Assembly (NCBI GenBank): GCA_002102225.1
Contig: LQPB01000057.1
Location: 38,602-102,601 of the forward strand
Length of the DNA: 64,000 nt
DNA from: Mycobacterium interjectum
Lineage (GTDB): Bacteria; Actinomycetota; Actinomycetes; Mycobacteriales; Mycobacteriaceae
Direction of reading: 5' to 3'
The notes beneath the pieces were generated by a model. That model was given only the letters and a program-made list of their open reading frames with translations, made no database searches and was not told where the DNA came from. Both the position numbers and the translations under genes were made by a program. Below, piece by piece: positions 25,093 through 36,100 of the stretch (position 1 is its first letter; each line of letters begins with the position of its first letter).

Positions 25093-26457
25093 ATGACCGT
25101 TCTGTCCCGCGGCGCTCGTGTTCGGCGCGGCGGCCGCAGGCCGGGGTGGGTGCTCTTGACGGCGTTGCTGGTCCTCGCGATGGGGGCCAGTTCCGCACTG
25201 GTTTTCACCAATCGGGTGGAACTCCTCAAGCTCGCTGTAATCCTGGCGCTGTGGGCCGCAGTCGCCGGCGCGTTCGTTTCGGTGCTGTACCGCCGTCAAA
25301 GCGACGCGGACCAGTCCCGGGTGCGCGATCTCAAGCTGGTCTACGACCTGCAGCTGGACCGGGAAATCTCGGCCCGGCGCGAGTACGAGCTGACCGTGGA
25401 GTCCCAGCTGCGTCGCGAGCTGGCCTCCGAGCTGCGCGCCCAGGCCGAAGACGACCTGGCCGCGCTGCGCGCCGAGCTGAGCGCTCTGCGTACCAGCCTG
25501 GAGATCTTGTTCGACACCGACCTGCAGCACCGTCCGGCGCTGGAGACGGTCGAAACCGAGCCGCCGCGAACCCGCGCCTACAGCGACTGGGACCGCCACG
25601 GCGAGAGCAACCCGGACTGGGTGTCCAGCGACCGGGTGACATCGGTCACCCGGGACGCCCCGCCCGGTCAGGGCGCCGGCCGCGCCGACGAGGCCGCGAT
25701 CATCGATGTGCCCGAGGAGCCGCTGCTGCCGCCCCGCCAGCCACCGCCGCCCCCGCGCGAGCGCGTTCGCGGCCCATACGAGGTTCCGCCGGACGGCCGG
25801 TACGTGGTTTCCCAGGAGCCCCCATACATGACGGCACCGCCGCAGCCCGCGCCGCACTTCGAACCGCAGCAACCCCCACCGCCACCGCCGCCGCCGCAAC
25901 CTGAACCGCAGCCGCAGCCGCGGGATTGGCAGGCGCCCGCCGCCGAGGCGCAGTGGGCGCCCCCCGCGGCACCGGGCGGGACCTGGGCCGGCGCCGAGCC
26001 GGCCGGCCCACCGGGTGGCGAGCCCCCGGGCGGGCGTCGCGCGCGGCATTACGGCGCCGGGGAAACCCTGGACGGCTCGCCCTTCGAGCACCCGCAGCCC
26101 CCGCCGTACGGCGAATCCGGCCGCCGGGCGCGGGCTCGCCATTCGGCCGAGTACCGCGACGCCGACGACCGCACCTCCTGGGGCCCGGGCGAGCCCCCGC
26201 CGAGCGCGCCGGCCGCGGCCGGCCCGCCGCCTGCGCACCCGATTCCGCCGCCTGCCGCCGCGCCGCCGCCACCCCAGATGGCCCCACCGCCGCCGGCGGA
26301 GCCGACCCCGCGCCATCGCGGCGCGGATCCGCTGGAGTCGGGGCCGGATGGCGCGGCGGATGGGCCGCCGAGTGGCGGCCAGTCGGTGGCCGAACTGTTG
26401 GCACGGCTGCAGGTCGAGCCCTCCGGTGGCGGCCGGCGCCGTCGACGTGACGGCTGA
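25093..26457 (+). CDS. Membrane protein with coiled coil and Pro-rich tail
   Basis: 454 residues: basic N-terminus, two membrane helices (about 20-38 and 47-66), a charged helical region 70-150 (LKLVYDLQLDREISARREYELTVESQ) likely to be a coiled coil, then about 300 residues very rich in proline (runs of six or more at several places), Ala and Gly. The end, SVAELLARLQVEPSGGGRRRRR, is a short conserved-looking helix plus basic tail. Corresponds to Rv3604c. The start is set by a leaderless-type box. Function unknown; the Pro-rich tail may bind partners at the division site or envelope, which is only a guess. Confidence 0.8.
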   Translation: MTVLSRGARVRRGGRRPGWVLLTALLVLAMGASSALVFTNRVELLKLAVILALWAAVAGAFVSVLYRRQSDADQSRVRDLKLVYDLQLDREISARREYELTVESQLRRELASELRAQAEDDLAALRAELSALRTSLEILFDTDLQHRPALETVETEPPRTRAYSDWDRHGESNPDWVSSDRVTSVTRDAPPGQGAGRADEAAIIDVPEEPLLPPRQPPPPPRERVRGPYEVPPDGRYVVSQEPPYMTAPPQPAPHFEPQQPPPPPPPPQPEPQPQPRDWQAPAAEAQWAPPAAPGGTWAGAEPAGPPGGEPPGGRRARHYGAGETLDGSPFEHPQPPPYGESGRRARARHSAEYRDADDRTSWGPGEPPPSAPAAAGPPPAHPIPPPAAAPPPPQMAPPPPAEPTPRHRGADPLESGPDGAADGPPSGGQSVAELLARLQVEPSGGGRRRRRDG

Positions 26458-26581
26458 GCTGGGAGCTTCCTCACACCGGCTTTCAGTGGGCTCGGCCGGA
26501 TGGATCGACTAAAGTCTTACTGACCGTCCGGTACCCGAGCAGTGGACCGGAACGACAAAGAAAGCTATGAGGTCGTCTGCG

Positions 26582-27493
26582 ATGGGGCAGTTCGACGGAC
26601 TGCGCCCGGCCCGGCTCAAGGTGGGAATCATCTCCGCCGGCCGGGTGGGCTCCGCGCTCGGCGTCGCGCTGGAGCGCGCCGATCACGTGGTGGTGGCGTG
26701 CAGCGGCGTCTCGAGCGCGTCGCGCCAGCGGGCGCAGCGCCGGTTGCCCGATACGCCGGTGATGTCACCGCCGGACGTGGCCGGCAACGCCGAACTGCTG
26801 CTGCTGGCGGTCCCCGACAGCGAGCTCGCCGGCCTGGTGTCCGGCCTGGCGGCCACCGCCGCCGTGCGGCCGGGAACCATCGTGGCGCACACGTCCGGCG
26901 CCAACGGCGTCGGCATCCTTTCGCCACTTGCCCACGACGGCTGCATTCCGCTGGCGATCCACCCGGCGATGACGTTCACCGGTTCCGACGAGGACATCAG
27001 CCGGCTGCCCGACACCTGTTTCGCGATCACGGCGGCCGACGACGTCGGGTACGCGATCGGGCAGTCGCTCGTCCTCGAGATGGGTGGGGAACCGTTCTGC
27101 GTCCGCGAGGACGCCCGCGTCCTGTACCACGCCGCGCTGGCGCACGCCGGCAACCACATCGTGACGGTGGTGGCTGACGCGCTTGAGGCGCTGCGGGCCG
27201 CGCTGCGCGGCAGCGAACTGCTCGGCCAACAAAGCGTCGACGACCAACCCGGCGGCCTGGCCGAACGAATCGTCGGGCCGCTGGCCCGCGCCGCGCTGGA
27301 GAACACCCTGCTGCGCGGCCAGGCGGCGCTCACCGGTCCGGTCGCCCGCGGTGACGCGGCCGCCGTCGCCGAGCACCTGGCCGCCCTGGGCGACGTCGAT
27401 CCGGACCTTGCCCAGGCCTACCGCGTCAACGCCCTGCGGACCGCCCGGCGCGCGCACGCCCCCGACGACGTCGTCGAGGTGCTGGTGCGATGA
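26582..27493 (+). CDS. Rossmann-fold DUF2520 protein
   Basis: 303 residues from ATG 26582 (an ATG at 26567 would add five). The N-terminal dinucleotide motif is KVGIISAGRVGSALGVAL, followed by LLLLAVPDSELAGL and HTSGANG as in F420/NADP-type and ketopantoate-type reductases. The second half is DUF2520 (AHAGNHIVTVVADALEALR). It overlaps panC by four bases. An equivalent to Rv3603c. A ketopantoate-related reductase role is suggested by the pan genes but unproven. Confidence 0.82.
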   Translation: MGQFDGLRPARLKVGIISAGRVGSALGVALERADHVVVACSGVSSASRQRAQRRLPDTPVMSPPDVAGNAELLLLAVPDSELAGLVSGLAATAAVRPGTIVAHTSGANGVGILSPLAHDGCIPLAIHPAMTFTGSDEDISRLPDTCFAITAADDVGYAIGQSLVLEMGGEPFCVREDARVLYHAALAHAGNHIVTVVADALEALRAALRGSELLGQQSVDDQPGGLAERIVGPLARAALENTLLRGQAALTGPVARGDAAAVAEHLAALGDVDPDLAQAYRVNALRTARRAHAPDDVVEVLVR

Positions 27494-28419
27494 CGGCTCC
27501 GCGCACGCCGGCCTTTACTCCCGGGGAACTCAACGTCTACGCCGCGCCCCGGGACGTCACCGACGTCAGCCGGGCGCTGCGCCACACCGGTCGCCGGGTG
27601 ATGCTGGTGCCCACCATGGGCGCCCTGCACGACGGGCACCTGGCCCTGGTGCGCGCGGCCAAGCGGGTGCCCGGCTCGGTCGTCGTGGTGTCGATCTTCG
27701 TCAACCCCCTGCAGTTCGGGGCCGGCGAAGACCTCGACGCCTACCCCCGCACCCTCGACGACGACTTGGCGCTGCTGCGCGGCGAGGGCGTCGAGATCGT
27801 CTTCGCCCCGACCGCCGCGGCGATGTATCCCAACGGCCTGCGCACCACCGTGCAGCCCGGCCCGCTGGCCGCCGAGCTCGAGGGCGGCCCGCGGCCCACC
27901 CATTTCGCCGGCGTGCTCACCGTGGTGTGCAAACTGCTGCAGATCGTGCGCCCCGACCGGGTTTACTTCGGCGAGAAGGACTATCAGCAGCTGGTCATGA
28001 TCCGCCAGATGGTCGCCGACCTGAACGTCGACGTGGCCGTCGTCGGCGTCCCGACGGTGCGCGAACACGACGGGCTGGCAATGTCCTCGCGCAACCGCTA
28101 CCTGGACGCGACGCAACGCGAGTTGGCCGTGGCGCTCTCCGCGGCGCTGACGGCCGGGGCGCACGCCGCGGCCCACGGGACCCAGGCCGCGCTGGACGCG
28201 GCCCGCGCGGTGCTCGAAGCCACGCCCGGCCTGGTGGTCGATTACCTCGAGCTGCGCGACGCCGAACTTGGGCCGTTGCGGGACAACGGATCCGGCCGGC
28301 TGCTGGTCGCGGCCAGGCTCGGCAGCACCAGGCTGCTGGACAACGTGTCAATCCCGATCGGAAACCTCGCCGGCACCGCTGGGCCGGACGAACTCGCCCA
28401 ATCACATTGGAGGAATTGA
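27490..28419 (+). CDS. panC: Pantothenate synthetase
   Basis: 309 residues of the nucleotidyltransferase superfamily. MGALHDGHLALVR carries the HxGH ATP motif, FVNPLQFG and DLDAYPRT bind pantoate, and VYFGEKDYQQL and MSSRNRYL follow the standard order. It condenses pantoate and beta-alanine. Corresponds to Rv3602c. Coupled to panD by TGATG. Confidence 0.96.
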   Translation: MTAPRTPAFTPGELNVYAAPRDVTDVSRALRHTGRRVMLVPTMGALHDGHLALVRAAKRVPGSVVVVSIFVNPLQFGAGEDLDAYPRTLDDDLALLRGEGVEIVFAPTAAAMYPNGLRTTVQPGPLAAELEGGPRPTHFAGVLTVVCKLLQIVRPDRVYFGEKDYQQLVMIRQMVADLNVDVAVVGVPTVREHDGLAMSSRNRYLDATQRELAVALSAALTAGAHAAAHGTQAALDAARAVLEATPGLVVDYLELRDAELGPLRDNGSGRLLVAARLGSTRLLDNVSIPIGNLAGTAGPDELAQSHWRN

Positions 28420-28838
28420 TGTTACGGACGATGCTGAAGTCGAAGATCCATCGCGCCACCGTCACGCAGGCCGACCTGCACTACGTCGGCTCGGTGACCA
28501 TCGACGCCGACTTGATGGAAGCCGCCGACCTGCTCGAGGGCGAACAGGTGACCATCGTCGACATCGACAACGGCGCCCGGCTGGTCACCTACGCGATCAC
28601 CGGCGAACGCGGCACCGGGGTGATCGGTATCAACGGCGCCGCGGCGCATCTGGTGCACCCGGGCGACCTGGTGATCCTGATCGCCTACGGGACGATGGAG
28701 GACGCGGAGGCGCGCGCCTACCGCCCGCGGATCGTCTTCGTCGACGCCGACAACAAGCCGATCGACCTCGGGCACGACCCGGCGTTCGTGCCGGCCGACG
28801 CGGCGGAGCTGTTGGACCCGCGGATCGGCGCGCGGTAA
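28419..28838 (+). CDS. panD: Aspartate 1-decarboxylase
   Basis: 139 residues, the exact M. tuberculosis length. MLRTMLKSKIHRATVT at the start and the self-cleavage site G24-S25 in HYVGSVTID, which generates the pyruvoyl cofactor. It makes beta-alanine for PanC and is a target of pyrazinoic acid. Strong GGAGG before the ATG. Corresponds to Rv3601c. Confidence 0.96.
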   Translation: MLRTMLKSKIHRATVTQADLHYVGSVTIDADLMEAADLLEGEQVTIVDIDNGARLVTYAITGERGTGVIGINGAAAHLVHPGDLVILIAYGTMEDAEARAYRPRIVFVDADNKPIDLGHDPAFVPADAAELLDPRIGAR

Positions 28839-28840
28839 CC

Positions 28841-29665
28841 GTGCTGCTGGCCATCGACGTCCGCAACACGCACACCGTCGTCGGACTGATCTCCGGATCC
28901 AAGGAGCACGCAAAGGTCGTTCAGCAGTGGCGGATCCGCACCGAATCCGAGGCCACCGCGGACGAACTGGCGCTGACCATCGACGGCCTGATCGGCGACG
29001 ATTCCGAACGCCTCACCGGCGCCGCCGCGCTGTCGACCGTCCCGTCGGTGCTGCACGAGGTGCGGGTGATGCTCGATCAGTACTGGCCGTCGGTGCCGCA
29101 CGTGCTCATCGAACCGGGCGTGCGCACCGGGATTCCCCTGCTGGTCGACAATCCGAAAGAAGTGGGTGCCGACCGCATCGTCAACTGCCTGGCGGCGTTT
29201 CACAAGTTCGGCACCGCGGCCATCGTCATCGATTTCGGCTCATCGATCTGCGTGGACGTGGTGTCGGCCAAGGGCGAGTTTCTGGGCGGCGCCATCGCGC
29301 CGGGCGTGCAGGTGTCCTCGGATGCCGCCGCGGCCCGCTCCGCCGCGCTGCGTCGCGTCGAATTGACCCGGCCCCGTTCGGTGGTCGGCAAGAACACCGT
29401 CGAATGCATGCAGGCCGGTGCGGTGTTCGGGTTCGCCGGGCTGGTCGACGGCTTGGTCCAGCGCATCCGCGAGGACGTCGACGGTTTCGCCGACGCCCTG
29501 GGCGATCAGGTCGCGGTCGTCGCGACCGGCCACACCGCGCCCCTGTTGCTGCCGGAGCTGCACACCGTCAGCCACTACGACCAACACCTGACGCTGCACG
29601 GTCTGCAGCTGGTCTTCGAACGCAACCGGGACGCCCAGCGCGGTCGGCTGAAGACGGCGCGCTGA
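28841..29665 (+). CDS. coaX: Type III pantothenate kinase
   Basis: 274 residues of the ASKHA fold. LLAIDVRNTHTVVGL (phosphate 1), ADRIVNCLAAF, VIDFGSSICVDVV and GGAIAPGVQ are the CoaX motifs. It phosphorylates pantothenate to begin CoA synthesis. GTG start two bases after panD. Corresponds to Rv3600c; an essential role is not certain because mycobacteria also have CoaA. Confidence 0.92.
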   Translation: MLLAIDVRNTHTVVGLISGSKEHAKVVQQWRIRTESEATADELALTIDGLIGDDSERLTGAAALSTVPSVLHEVRVMLDQYWPSVPHVLIEPGVRTGIPLLVDNPKEVGADRIVNCLAAFHKFGTAAIVIDFGSSICVDVVSAKGEFLGGAIAPGVQVSSDAAAARSAALRRVELTRPRSVVGKNTVECMQAGAVFGFAGLVDGLVQRIREDVDGFADALGDQVAVVATGHTAPLLLPELHTVSHYDQHLTLHGLQLVFERNRDAQRGRLKTAR

Positions 29666-29736
29666 CGGCCGTCGCCGTCGCCCGAAACCGCGTACACCGC
29701 GCGATGCCGTCGGCGCGGGCCCGATGCCCGGTCAAT

Positions 29737-29754
29737 TAAGCTGGCACGTCGTGA
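29737..29754 (+). promoter_or_regulatory. lysS promoter/start element shared with cysS
   Basis: TAAGCTGGCACGTCGTGA: a TANNNT -10 box (TAAGCT), eight bases, then the GTG start of lysS. The identical 18 bases precede and include the cysS start at 56809-56826. A leader of only one or two bases is implied. Confidence 0.5.
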
Positions 29755-31250
29755 GCGAAGCCGACCCCGACCTCCCCGAGCAGTTCCGGATCCGCCGGGA
29801 CAAGCGCGCTCGCCTGTTGGAGGAGGGGTGCGACCCCTACCCGGTCGCCATCGAGCGCACCCACACCCTGGCCGAGGTGCGCGCCGCCCACCCCGACCTG
29901 CCGACCGACACCGCCACGGACGACATCGTCGGCGTCGCGGGCCGCGTCATCTTCGCGCGCAATTCCGGCAAATTGTGCTTTGGGACACTCCAGGACGGCG
30001 ACGGCACCACGCTGCAGGTGATGATCAGCCTCGACAAGGTGGGCCAGCAGGCGCTCGACGCGTGGAAGGCCGACGTCGACCTCGGTGACATCGTCTACGT
30101 GCACGGCAACGTGATCAGCTCGCGGCGCGGCGAGTTGTCCGTCCTGGCCGACTCCTGGCGGATGGCGGCCAAGTCGCTGCGCCCGCTGCCCGTCGCGCAC
30201 AAGGAGATGAACGAAGAGTCGCGGGTGCGGCAGCGCTACGTCGACCTGATCGTCCGCCCGCAGGCCCGGTCGGTGGCCCGGCAGCGAATCGCCGTCATCC
30301 GCGCGATACGCAACGCGATGGAACGGCGCGGGTTTCTCGAAGTCGAAACGCCTATGTTGCAGACGCTGGCCGGTGGCGCCGCGGCCCGGCCGTTCATCAC
30401 CCATTCCAATGCTCTCGACATCGATCTCTACCTGCGGATCGCGCCGGAACTGTTCCTCAAGCGCTGCATCGTCGGCGGATTCGACAGGGTCTTCGAGCTA
30501 AATCGCGTGTTCCGAAACGAAGGGGCCGATTCGACGCATTCTCCCGAATTTTCGATGCTGGAGACCTACCAGACCTACGGAACCTATGACGATTCAGCGA
30601 TCGTCACGCGTGAGCTTATTCAAGAGGTGGCCGACGAGGCGATCGGAACCCGACAACTCCCGTTGCCAGACGGCAGCGTCTACGACATAGACGGAGAATG
30701 GGCGTCGATACAAATGTACCCCTCGCTGTCGGCGGCGCTCGGCGAGGAGATCACGCCCGAGACGACGGTCGACCGGCTGTGGGCCATCGCGAACCGGCTC
30801 GGGGTGCAGATCCCCGAGGACCGCGGCTATGGGCACGGCAAGCTGGTCGAGGAGCTGTGGGAGCACGCCGTGGGCAACGCGCTGACCGCTCCCACCTTTG
30901 TCAAGGATTTCCCTGTCGAGACAACGCCTTTGACCCGCCAGCACCGCAGCATTCCCGGTGTGACCGAGAAGTGGGACCTCTACCTTCGCGGGGTCGAACT
31001 GGCCACCGGGTATTCCGAACTCAACGACCCCGTCGTGCAGCGGGAGAGGTTCGCGGCGCAAGCCCGGGCCGCGGCGGCCGGTGACGACGAGGCCATGGCG
31101 CTTGACGAAGACTTTCTCGCCGCGCTCGAGTACGGGATGCCGCCTTGCACGGGAACCGGAATGGGTATCGATCGGTTGCTGATGTCTTTGACCGGCCTGT
31201 CAATAAGAGAGACAGTTTTGTTCCCGATTGTTCGACCGCACTCCGGTTGA
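29751..31250 (+). CDS. lysS: Lysyl-tRNA synthetase, class II
   Basis: 499 residues: OB-fold anticodon-binding domain (about 50-150) and class II catalytic core with motif 2 VFRNEGADSTHSPEFS and motif 3 GTGMGIDRLLMSLTG. GTG 29751 gives the N-terminus seen in Rv3598c; an upstream in-frame ATG at 29724 lies in the promoter. It follows coaX by 85 bases with its own -10 box. Ordinary housekeeping enzyme. Base composition softens in 30480-30720 but the frame is unbroken. Confidence 0.96.
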   Translation: MSEADPDLPEQFRIRRDKRARLLEEGCDPYPVAIERTHTLAEVRAAHPDLPTDTATDDIVGVAGRVIFARNSGKLCFGTLQDGDGTTLQVMISLDKVGQQALDAWKADVDLGDIVYVHGNVISSRRGELSVLADSWRMAAKSLRPLPVAHKEMNEESRVRQRYVDLIVRPQARSVARQRIAVIRAIRNAMERRGFLEVETPMLQTLAGGAAARPFITHSNALDIDLYLRIAPELFLKRCIVGGFDRVFELNRVFRNEGADSTHSPEFSMLETYQTYGTYDDSAIVTRELIQEVADEAIGTRQLPLPDGSVYDIDGEWASIQMYPSLSAALGEEITPETTVDRLWAIANRLGVQIPEDRGYGHGKLVEELWEHAVGNALTAPTFVKDFPVETTPLTRQHRSIPGVTEKWDLYLRGVELATGYSELNDPVVQRERFAAQARAAAAGDDEAMALDEDFLAALEYGMPPCTGTGMGIDRLLMSLTGLSIRETVLFPIVRPHSG

Positions 31251-31363
31251 GTTACCCGTTGCGCCTGGATTGAGTATCCTGGGTTCTTATGGCAGATTGG
31301 TGCCTTGGGGAGTGAATCCAAACTGCTCAGCAACTGCTCAGGACGAAACGCGAGGGTAAGCTA

Positions 31364-31702
31364 ATGGCGAAAAAAGTGACCGTCACCTTGGTCGATGATT
31401 TCGACGGTGCGGGCGCGGCCGACGAAACGGTTGAATTCGGGCTTGACGGGGTGACCTACGAGATTGATCTTTCGTCCAAGAATGCCGCGAAACTGCGCAA
31501 CGATTTGAAGCAATGGGTAGCGGCGGGACGCCGTGTCGGCGGCCGTCGGCGCGGGCGCTCCGGGTCGGGACGGGGACGTGGCGCCATCGATCGCGAGCAG
31601 AGCGCCGCGATCCGCGAATGGGCCCGCCGCAACGGACACAACGTGTCGACGCGCGGCCGCATCCCCGCAGACGTCATCGACGCGTTCCACGCGGCCACCT
31701 AA
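31364..31702 (+). CDS. lsr2: Nucleoid protein Lsr2
   Basis: 112 residues. The N-terminal beta-hairpin MAKKVTVTLVDDFDG drives oligomerisation, and the C-terminal domain has the minor-groove hook RGRIP within NVSTRGRIPADVIDAF; the linker GGRRRGRSGSGRGRG is strongly basic. It is an H-NS-like silencer of AT-rich DNA, likely including the AT-rich spacers before the PE genes in this window. Own promoter region of 113 bases. Corresponds to Rv3597c. Confidence 0.97.
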   Translation: MAKKVTVTLVDDFDGAGAADETVEFGLDGVTYEIDLSSKNAAKLRNDLKQWVAAGRRVGGRRRGRSGSGRGRGAIDREQSAAIREWARRNGHNVSTRGRIPADVIDAFHAAT

Positions 31703-31712
31703 GCGGACCGCT

Positions 31713-31755
31713 GACCGGCGCCCGGCTCCCCAAGGCCCGGGCGTCGGTCGCTTTT
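31713..31755 (+). terminator. Intrinsic terminator of lsr2
   Basis: 13-base arms (31713-31725 and 31737-31749) pair fully, with one G-U wobble, around an 11-base loop, followed by GCTTTT. A strong rho-independent structure for mycobacteria. Confidence 0.75.
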
Positions 31756-31774
31756 AATTTCGCTGGCGGCGGAA
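31756..31774 (+). promoter_or_regulatory. ClgR-like box upstream of clpC1
   Basis: AATTTCGCTGGCGGCGGAA contains CGCT-GGC-GGCG, close to the actinobacterial ClgR operator CGC-Y-N-A-N-R-GCG with one mismatch in the core. ClgR activates clp genes in related bacteria. It partly overlaps the end of the lsr2 terminator region, about 210 bases before clpC1. Confidence 0.35.
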
Positions 31775-31981
31775 TGATCGAGGGCGCCCGCGGGAAACGC
31801 TTGGGCGATTTTCCTCGTTTACCTGTTACGGCCCTGCACTAAGAGGGGACTAACGAAGCTATGTGGCCTGGGCCGCCAGCCACCGCAACGTTAGGAACCC
31901 CGGCGGGCCGACCATTACAGTGGATGGCAGGTACGCGATGCCCCAGCTGTACCGATGGTGAGGGAGAGCAGGTAACCGCCG

Positions 31982-34516
<2,535 letters not shown>

Positions 34517-34525
34517 CACGACAGC

Positions 34526-34567
34526 AAACGGGTGGTTAGTCTCTTTGCGGACTGACCACCCGTTTTT
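34526..34567 (+). terminator. Intrinsic terminator of clpC1
   Basis: 16-base arms AAACGGGTGGTTAGTC and GACTGACCACCCGTTT (one G-U pair) around an 8-base loop, running into TTTTT at 34563-34567. The clearest rho-independent terminator in the window. Confidence 0.9.
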
Positions 34568-34594
34568 GCTGCGCTCCACGAGAAGGGCCCGCCC

Positions 34595-34975
34595 GTGCTG
34601 ATCGTGACCACCAACGACCTCCCGGGCTGGGAAATCCAGCGGGTTTGCGGCGAGGTGTTCGGGTTGACCGTGCGATCCCGAAACGCCTTCTCCCAGATGG
34701 GCGCCGGCTTCAAGGCGATGTTCGGCGGCGAGCTGGCCGGCATGACCAAGAATCTCGCCGAGAGCCGCAACGAAGCGATGGGGCGGCTGATCGCCGAGGC
34801 GCGCAACCGCGGCGGCAACGCGATCGTCGCGATGCGGTTCGACACGACCGAGATCGGCGACGTGTGGACCGAGATCTGCGCTTACGGCACGGCGGTCCAG
34901 GCGGTTCCGGTCACCGACGGAGCGAAGTACACCGCGGGGCAGCTCGGCTACGGCTCCGCGGCGCCGCAGCATTGA
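34595..34975 (+). CDS. YbjQ/UPF0145 family protein
   Basis: 126 residues from GTG. MLIVTTNDLPGWEIQRVCGEVFGLTVRSRN and AEARNRGGNAIVAMRFDTTEIGDVWTEICAYGTAVQ are the hallmarks of this pentameric YbjQ fold; some members are labelled heavy-metal binding, without proof. No signal peptide. It starts 28 bases after the clpC1 terminator and its downstream neighbour is a riboswitch, so it is probably monocistronic. Confidence 0.82.
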   Translation: MLIVTTNDLPGWEIQRVCGEVFGLTVRSRNAFSQMGAGFKAMFGGELAGMTKNLAESRNEAMGRLIAEARNRGGNAIVAMRFDTTEIGDVWTEICAYGTAVQAVPVTDGAKYTAGQLGYGSAAPQH

Positions 34976-34983
34976 CCCGCCGT

Positions 34984-35099
34984 CTAGACTGACCAGCGAC
35001 GGCAAACCGGAATTCTGGTGAAACTCCAGAACGGTCGCGCCACTGTCACAGTCAGACCCGGACCCCGTCAGCCATCCCCAAGCGGGACGCGAGATCCCG
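34984..35099 (+). promoter_or_regulatory. Cobalamin riboswitch upstream of cbtB
   Basis: The conserved core is readable: GGCAAACCGG, GGTGAAACTCCAGAACGG, TCGCGCCACTG and the B12-box-like CAGTCAGACCCGG. A small hairpin CGGGA...TCCCG (35083-35099) then abuts the GGAAGGAG ribosome site of cbtB, consistent with control of translation start. Family knowledge: adenosylcobalamin binding turns the downstream operon off. Confidence 0.85.
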
Positions 35100-35112
35100 G
35101 AAGGAGTCACCT

Positions 35113-35328
35113 GTGACCACTCCCCAGCCAACCGACGCCCGCACCCGATCGGTTGATCTGTCGGCGGCAAGTGCCGTGATCTGGTTGGCGGCGACCGCCT
35201 TCCTGGCGCTGCTGGCGCTGTACTTCGTCGGCGTCGACCAGGGGGCGGTGTCGTTGTTCGGCGGCGATTCGCACGTGCACGAGTTCGTGCACGATGCCCG
35301 GCATCTGCTCGGCTTCCCCTGCCACTGA
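35113..35328 (+). CDS. cbtB: CbtB, small cobalt-transport subunit
   Basis: 71 residues: a single membrane helix (about 22-41) and a histidine-rich C-terminus SHVHEFVHDARHLLGFPCH, expected to bind Co2+. This matches the CbtB family, usually paired with CbtA and B12-regulated. GTG start with AGGAG six bases upstream. Short but supported by the riboswitch before it and cbtA after it. Confidence 0.88.
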   Translation: MTTPQPTDARTRSVDLSAASAVIWLAATAFLALLALYFVGVDQGAVSLFGGDSHVHEFVHDARHLLGFPCH

Positions 35329-35332
35329 GCGC

Positions 35333-36100
35333 GTGGAGAAGCGTCTGATCGGACGCGGCCTGCTGGCCGGTGCAATCGGCGCGGTGCTGGCATTCGCCTT
35401 CGCCCGCCTGTGCGCCGAGCCGGTCATCGGCCGCGCGATCGCCTTCGAGGAGGGCCGCGCCGACGCCCTGGACGCCCATGGCGTGCACGAGCACGGTGCC
35501 GAATTGTTCAGTCGCGGAGTACAGTCCAACGCCGGGCTGGGTTTCGGTGTGCTGATCTTCGGCGTTGCGATGGGCGCGCTTTTCGGCGTCTTGTTCTGCG
35601 TGGTTTCCCCGCGCGCGGGAGGCGTTGCACCACGCCGGGTTTCGCTGCTTTTGGCGGCGGCCGCATTCGTTGCGGTGTACCTGGTGCCGTTCGTGAAGTA
35701 TCCGCCGAATCCGCCCGCGGTGGGCCAGGCGGACACCATCGGAGCGCGCACCGGCTGGTATCTGGCGGCGGTGCTGGCGTCGGTGGTGCTGGCCATCGCC
35801 GCGGTGTGGCTGGCGCGGGGGCTGACGCTCCGGTTCGGTGAGTGGAACGGGCGGCTACTCGCGACGGGCGCCTATGTCGCGGCGGTCGCGGTGGTGCTGG
35901 TGCCCCTGCCGAGCGTCGACGAGACACCGCAACCGGTGCGGGACCCCTCGGGGGCGATCGTCTATCCGGGCTTTCCCGCCGACGTCCTCTACGAGTTCAG
36001 GGTGCTTGCCTTGGCCACTCAGCTGGTGTTATGGGCGACCATCGGCCTGGTGTTCGCCACGCTTGCCCGGCGCGCGCTGGAGGAACGAGTCCCCACGTGA
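35333..36100 (+). CDS. cbtA: CbtA, cobalt-transport membrane protein
   Basis: 255 residues with six to seven membrane helices and the family loop EEGRADALDAHGVHEHGAELFSRGVQ (His/Glu-rich, outside the membrane), then VPFVKYPPNPPAVGQADTIGART, diagnostic of CbtA. Predicted to import cobalt for cobalamin synthesis. GTG 35333 is four bases after the cbtB stop. The stop overlaps the next gene by four bases (GTGA). Confidence 0.88.
   Translation: MEKRLIGRGLLAGAIGAVLAFAFARLCAEPVIGRAIAFEEGRADALDAHGVHEHGAELFSRGVQSNAGLGFGVLIFGVAMGALFGVLFCVVSPRAGGVAPRRVSLLLAAAAFVAVYLVPFVKYPPNPPAVGQADTIGARTGWYLAAVLASVVLAIAAVWLARGLTLRFGEWNGRLLATGAYVAAVAVVLVPLPSVDETPQPVRDPSGAIVYPGFPADVLYEFRVLALATQLVLWATIGLVFATLARRALEERVPT

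Noticed and set aside
24295..26316. 673-codon open frame on the minus strand
   Set aside because: Antisense to folK, the DUF3180 gene and the Pro-rich gene; its Arg/Gly composition is the complement of the Pro codons.
30480..30720. Softer base composition inside lysS as a sign of transfer
   Set aside because: The frame and motif 2 are intact and the region encodes the most conserved part of the enzyme; the shift is small.
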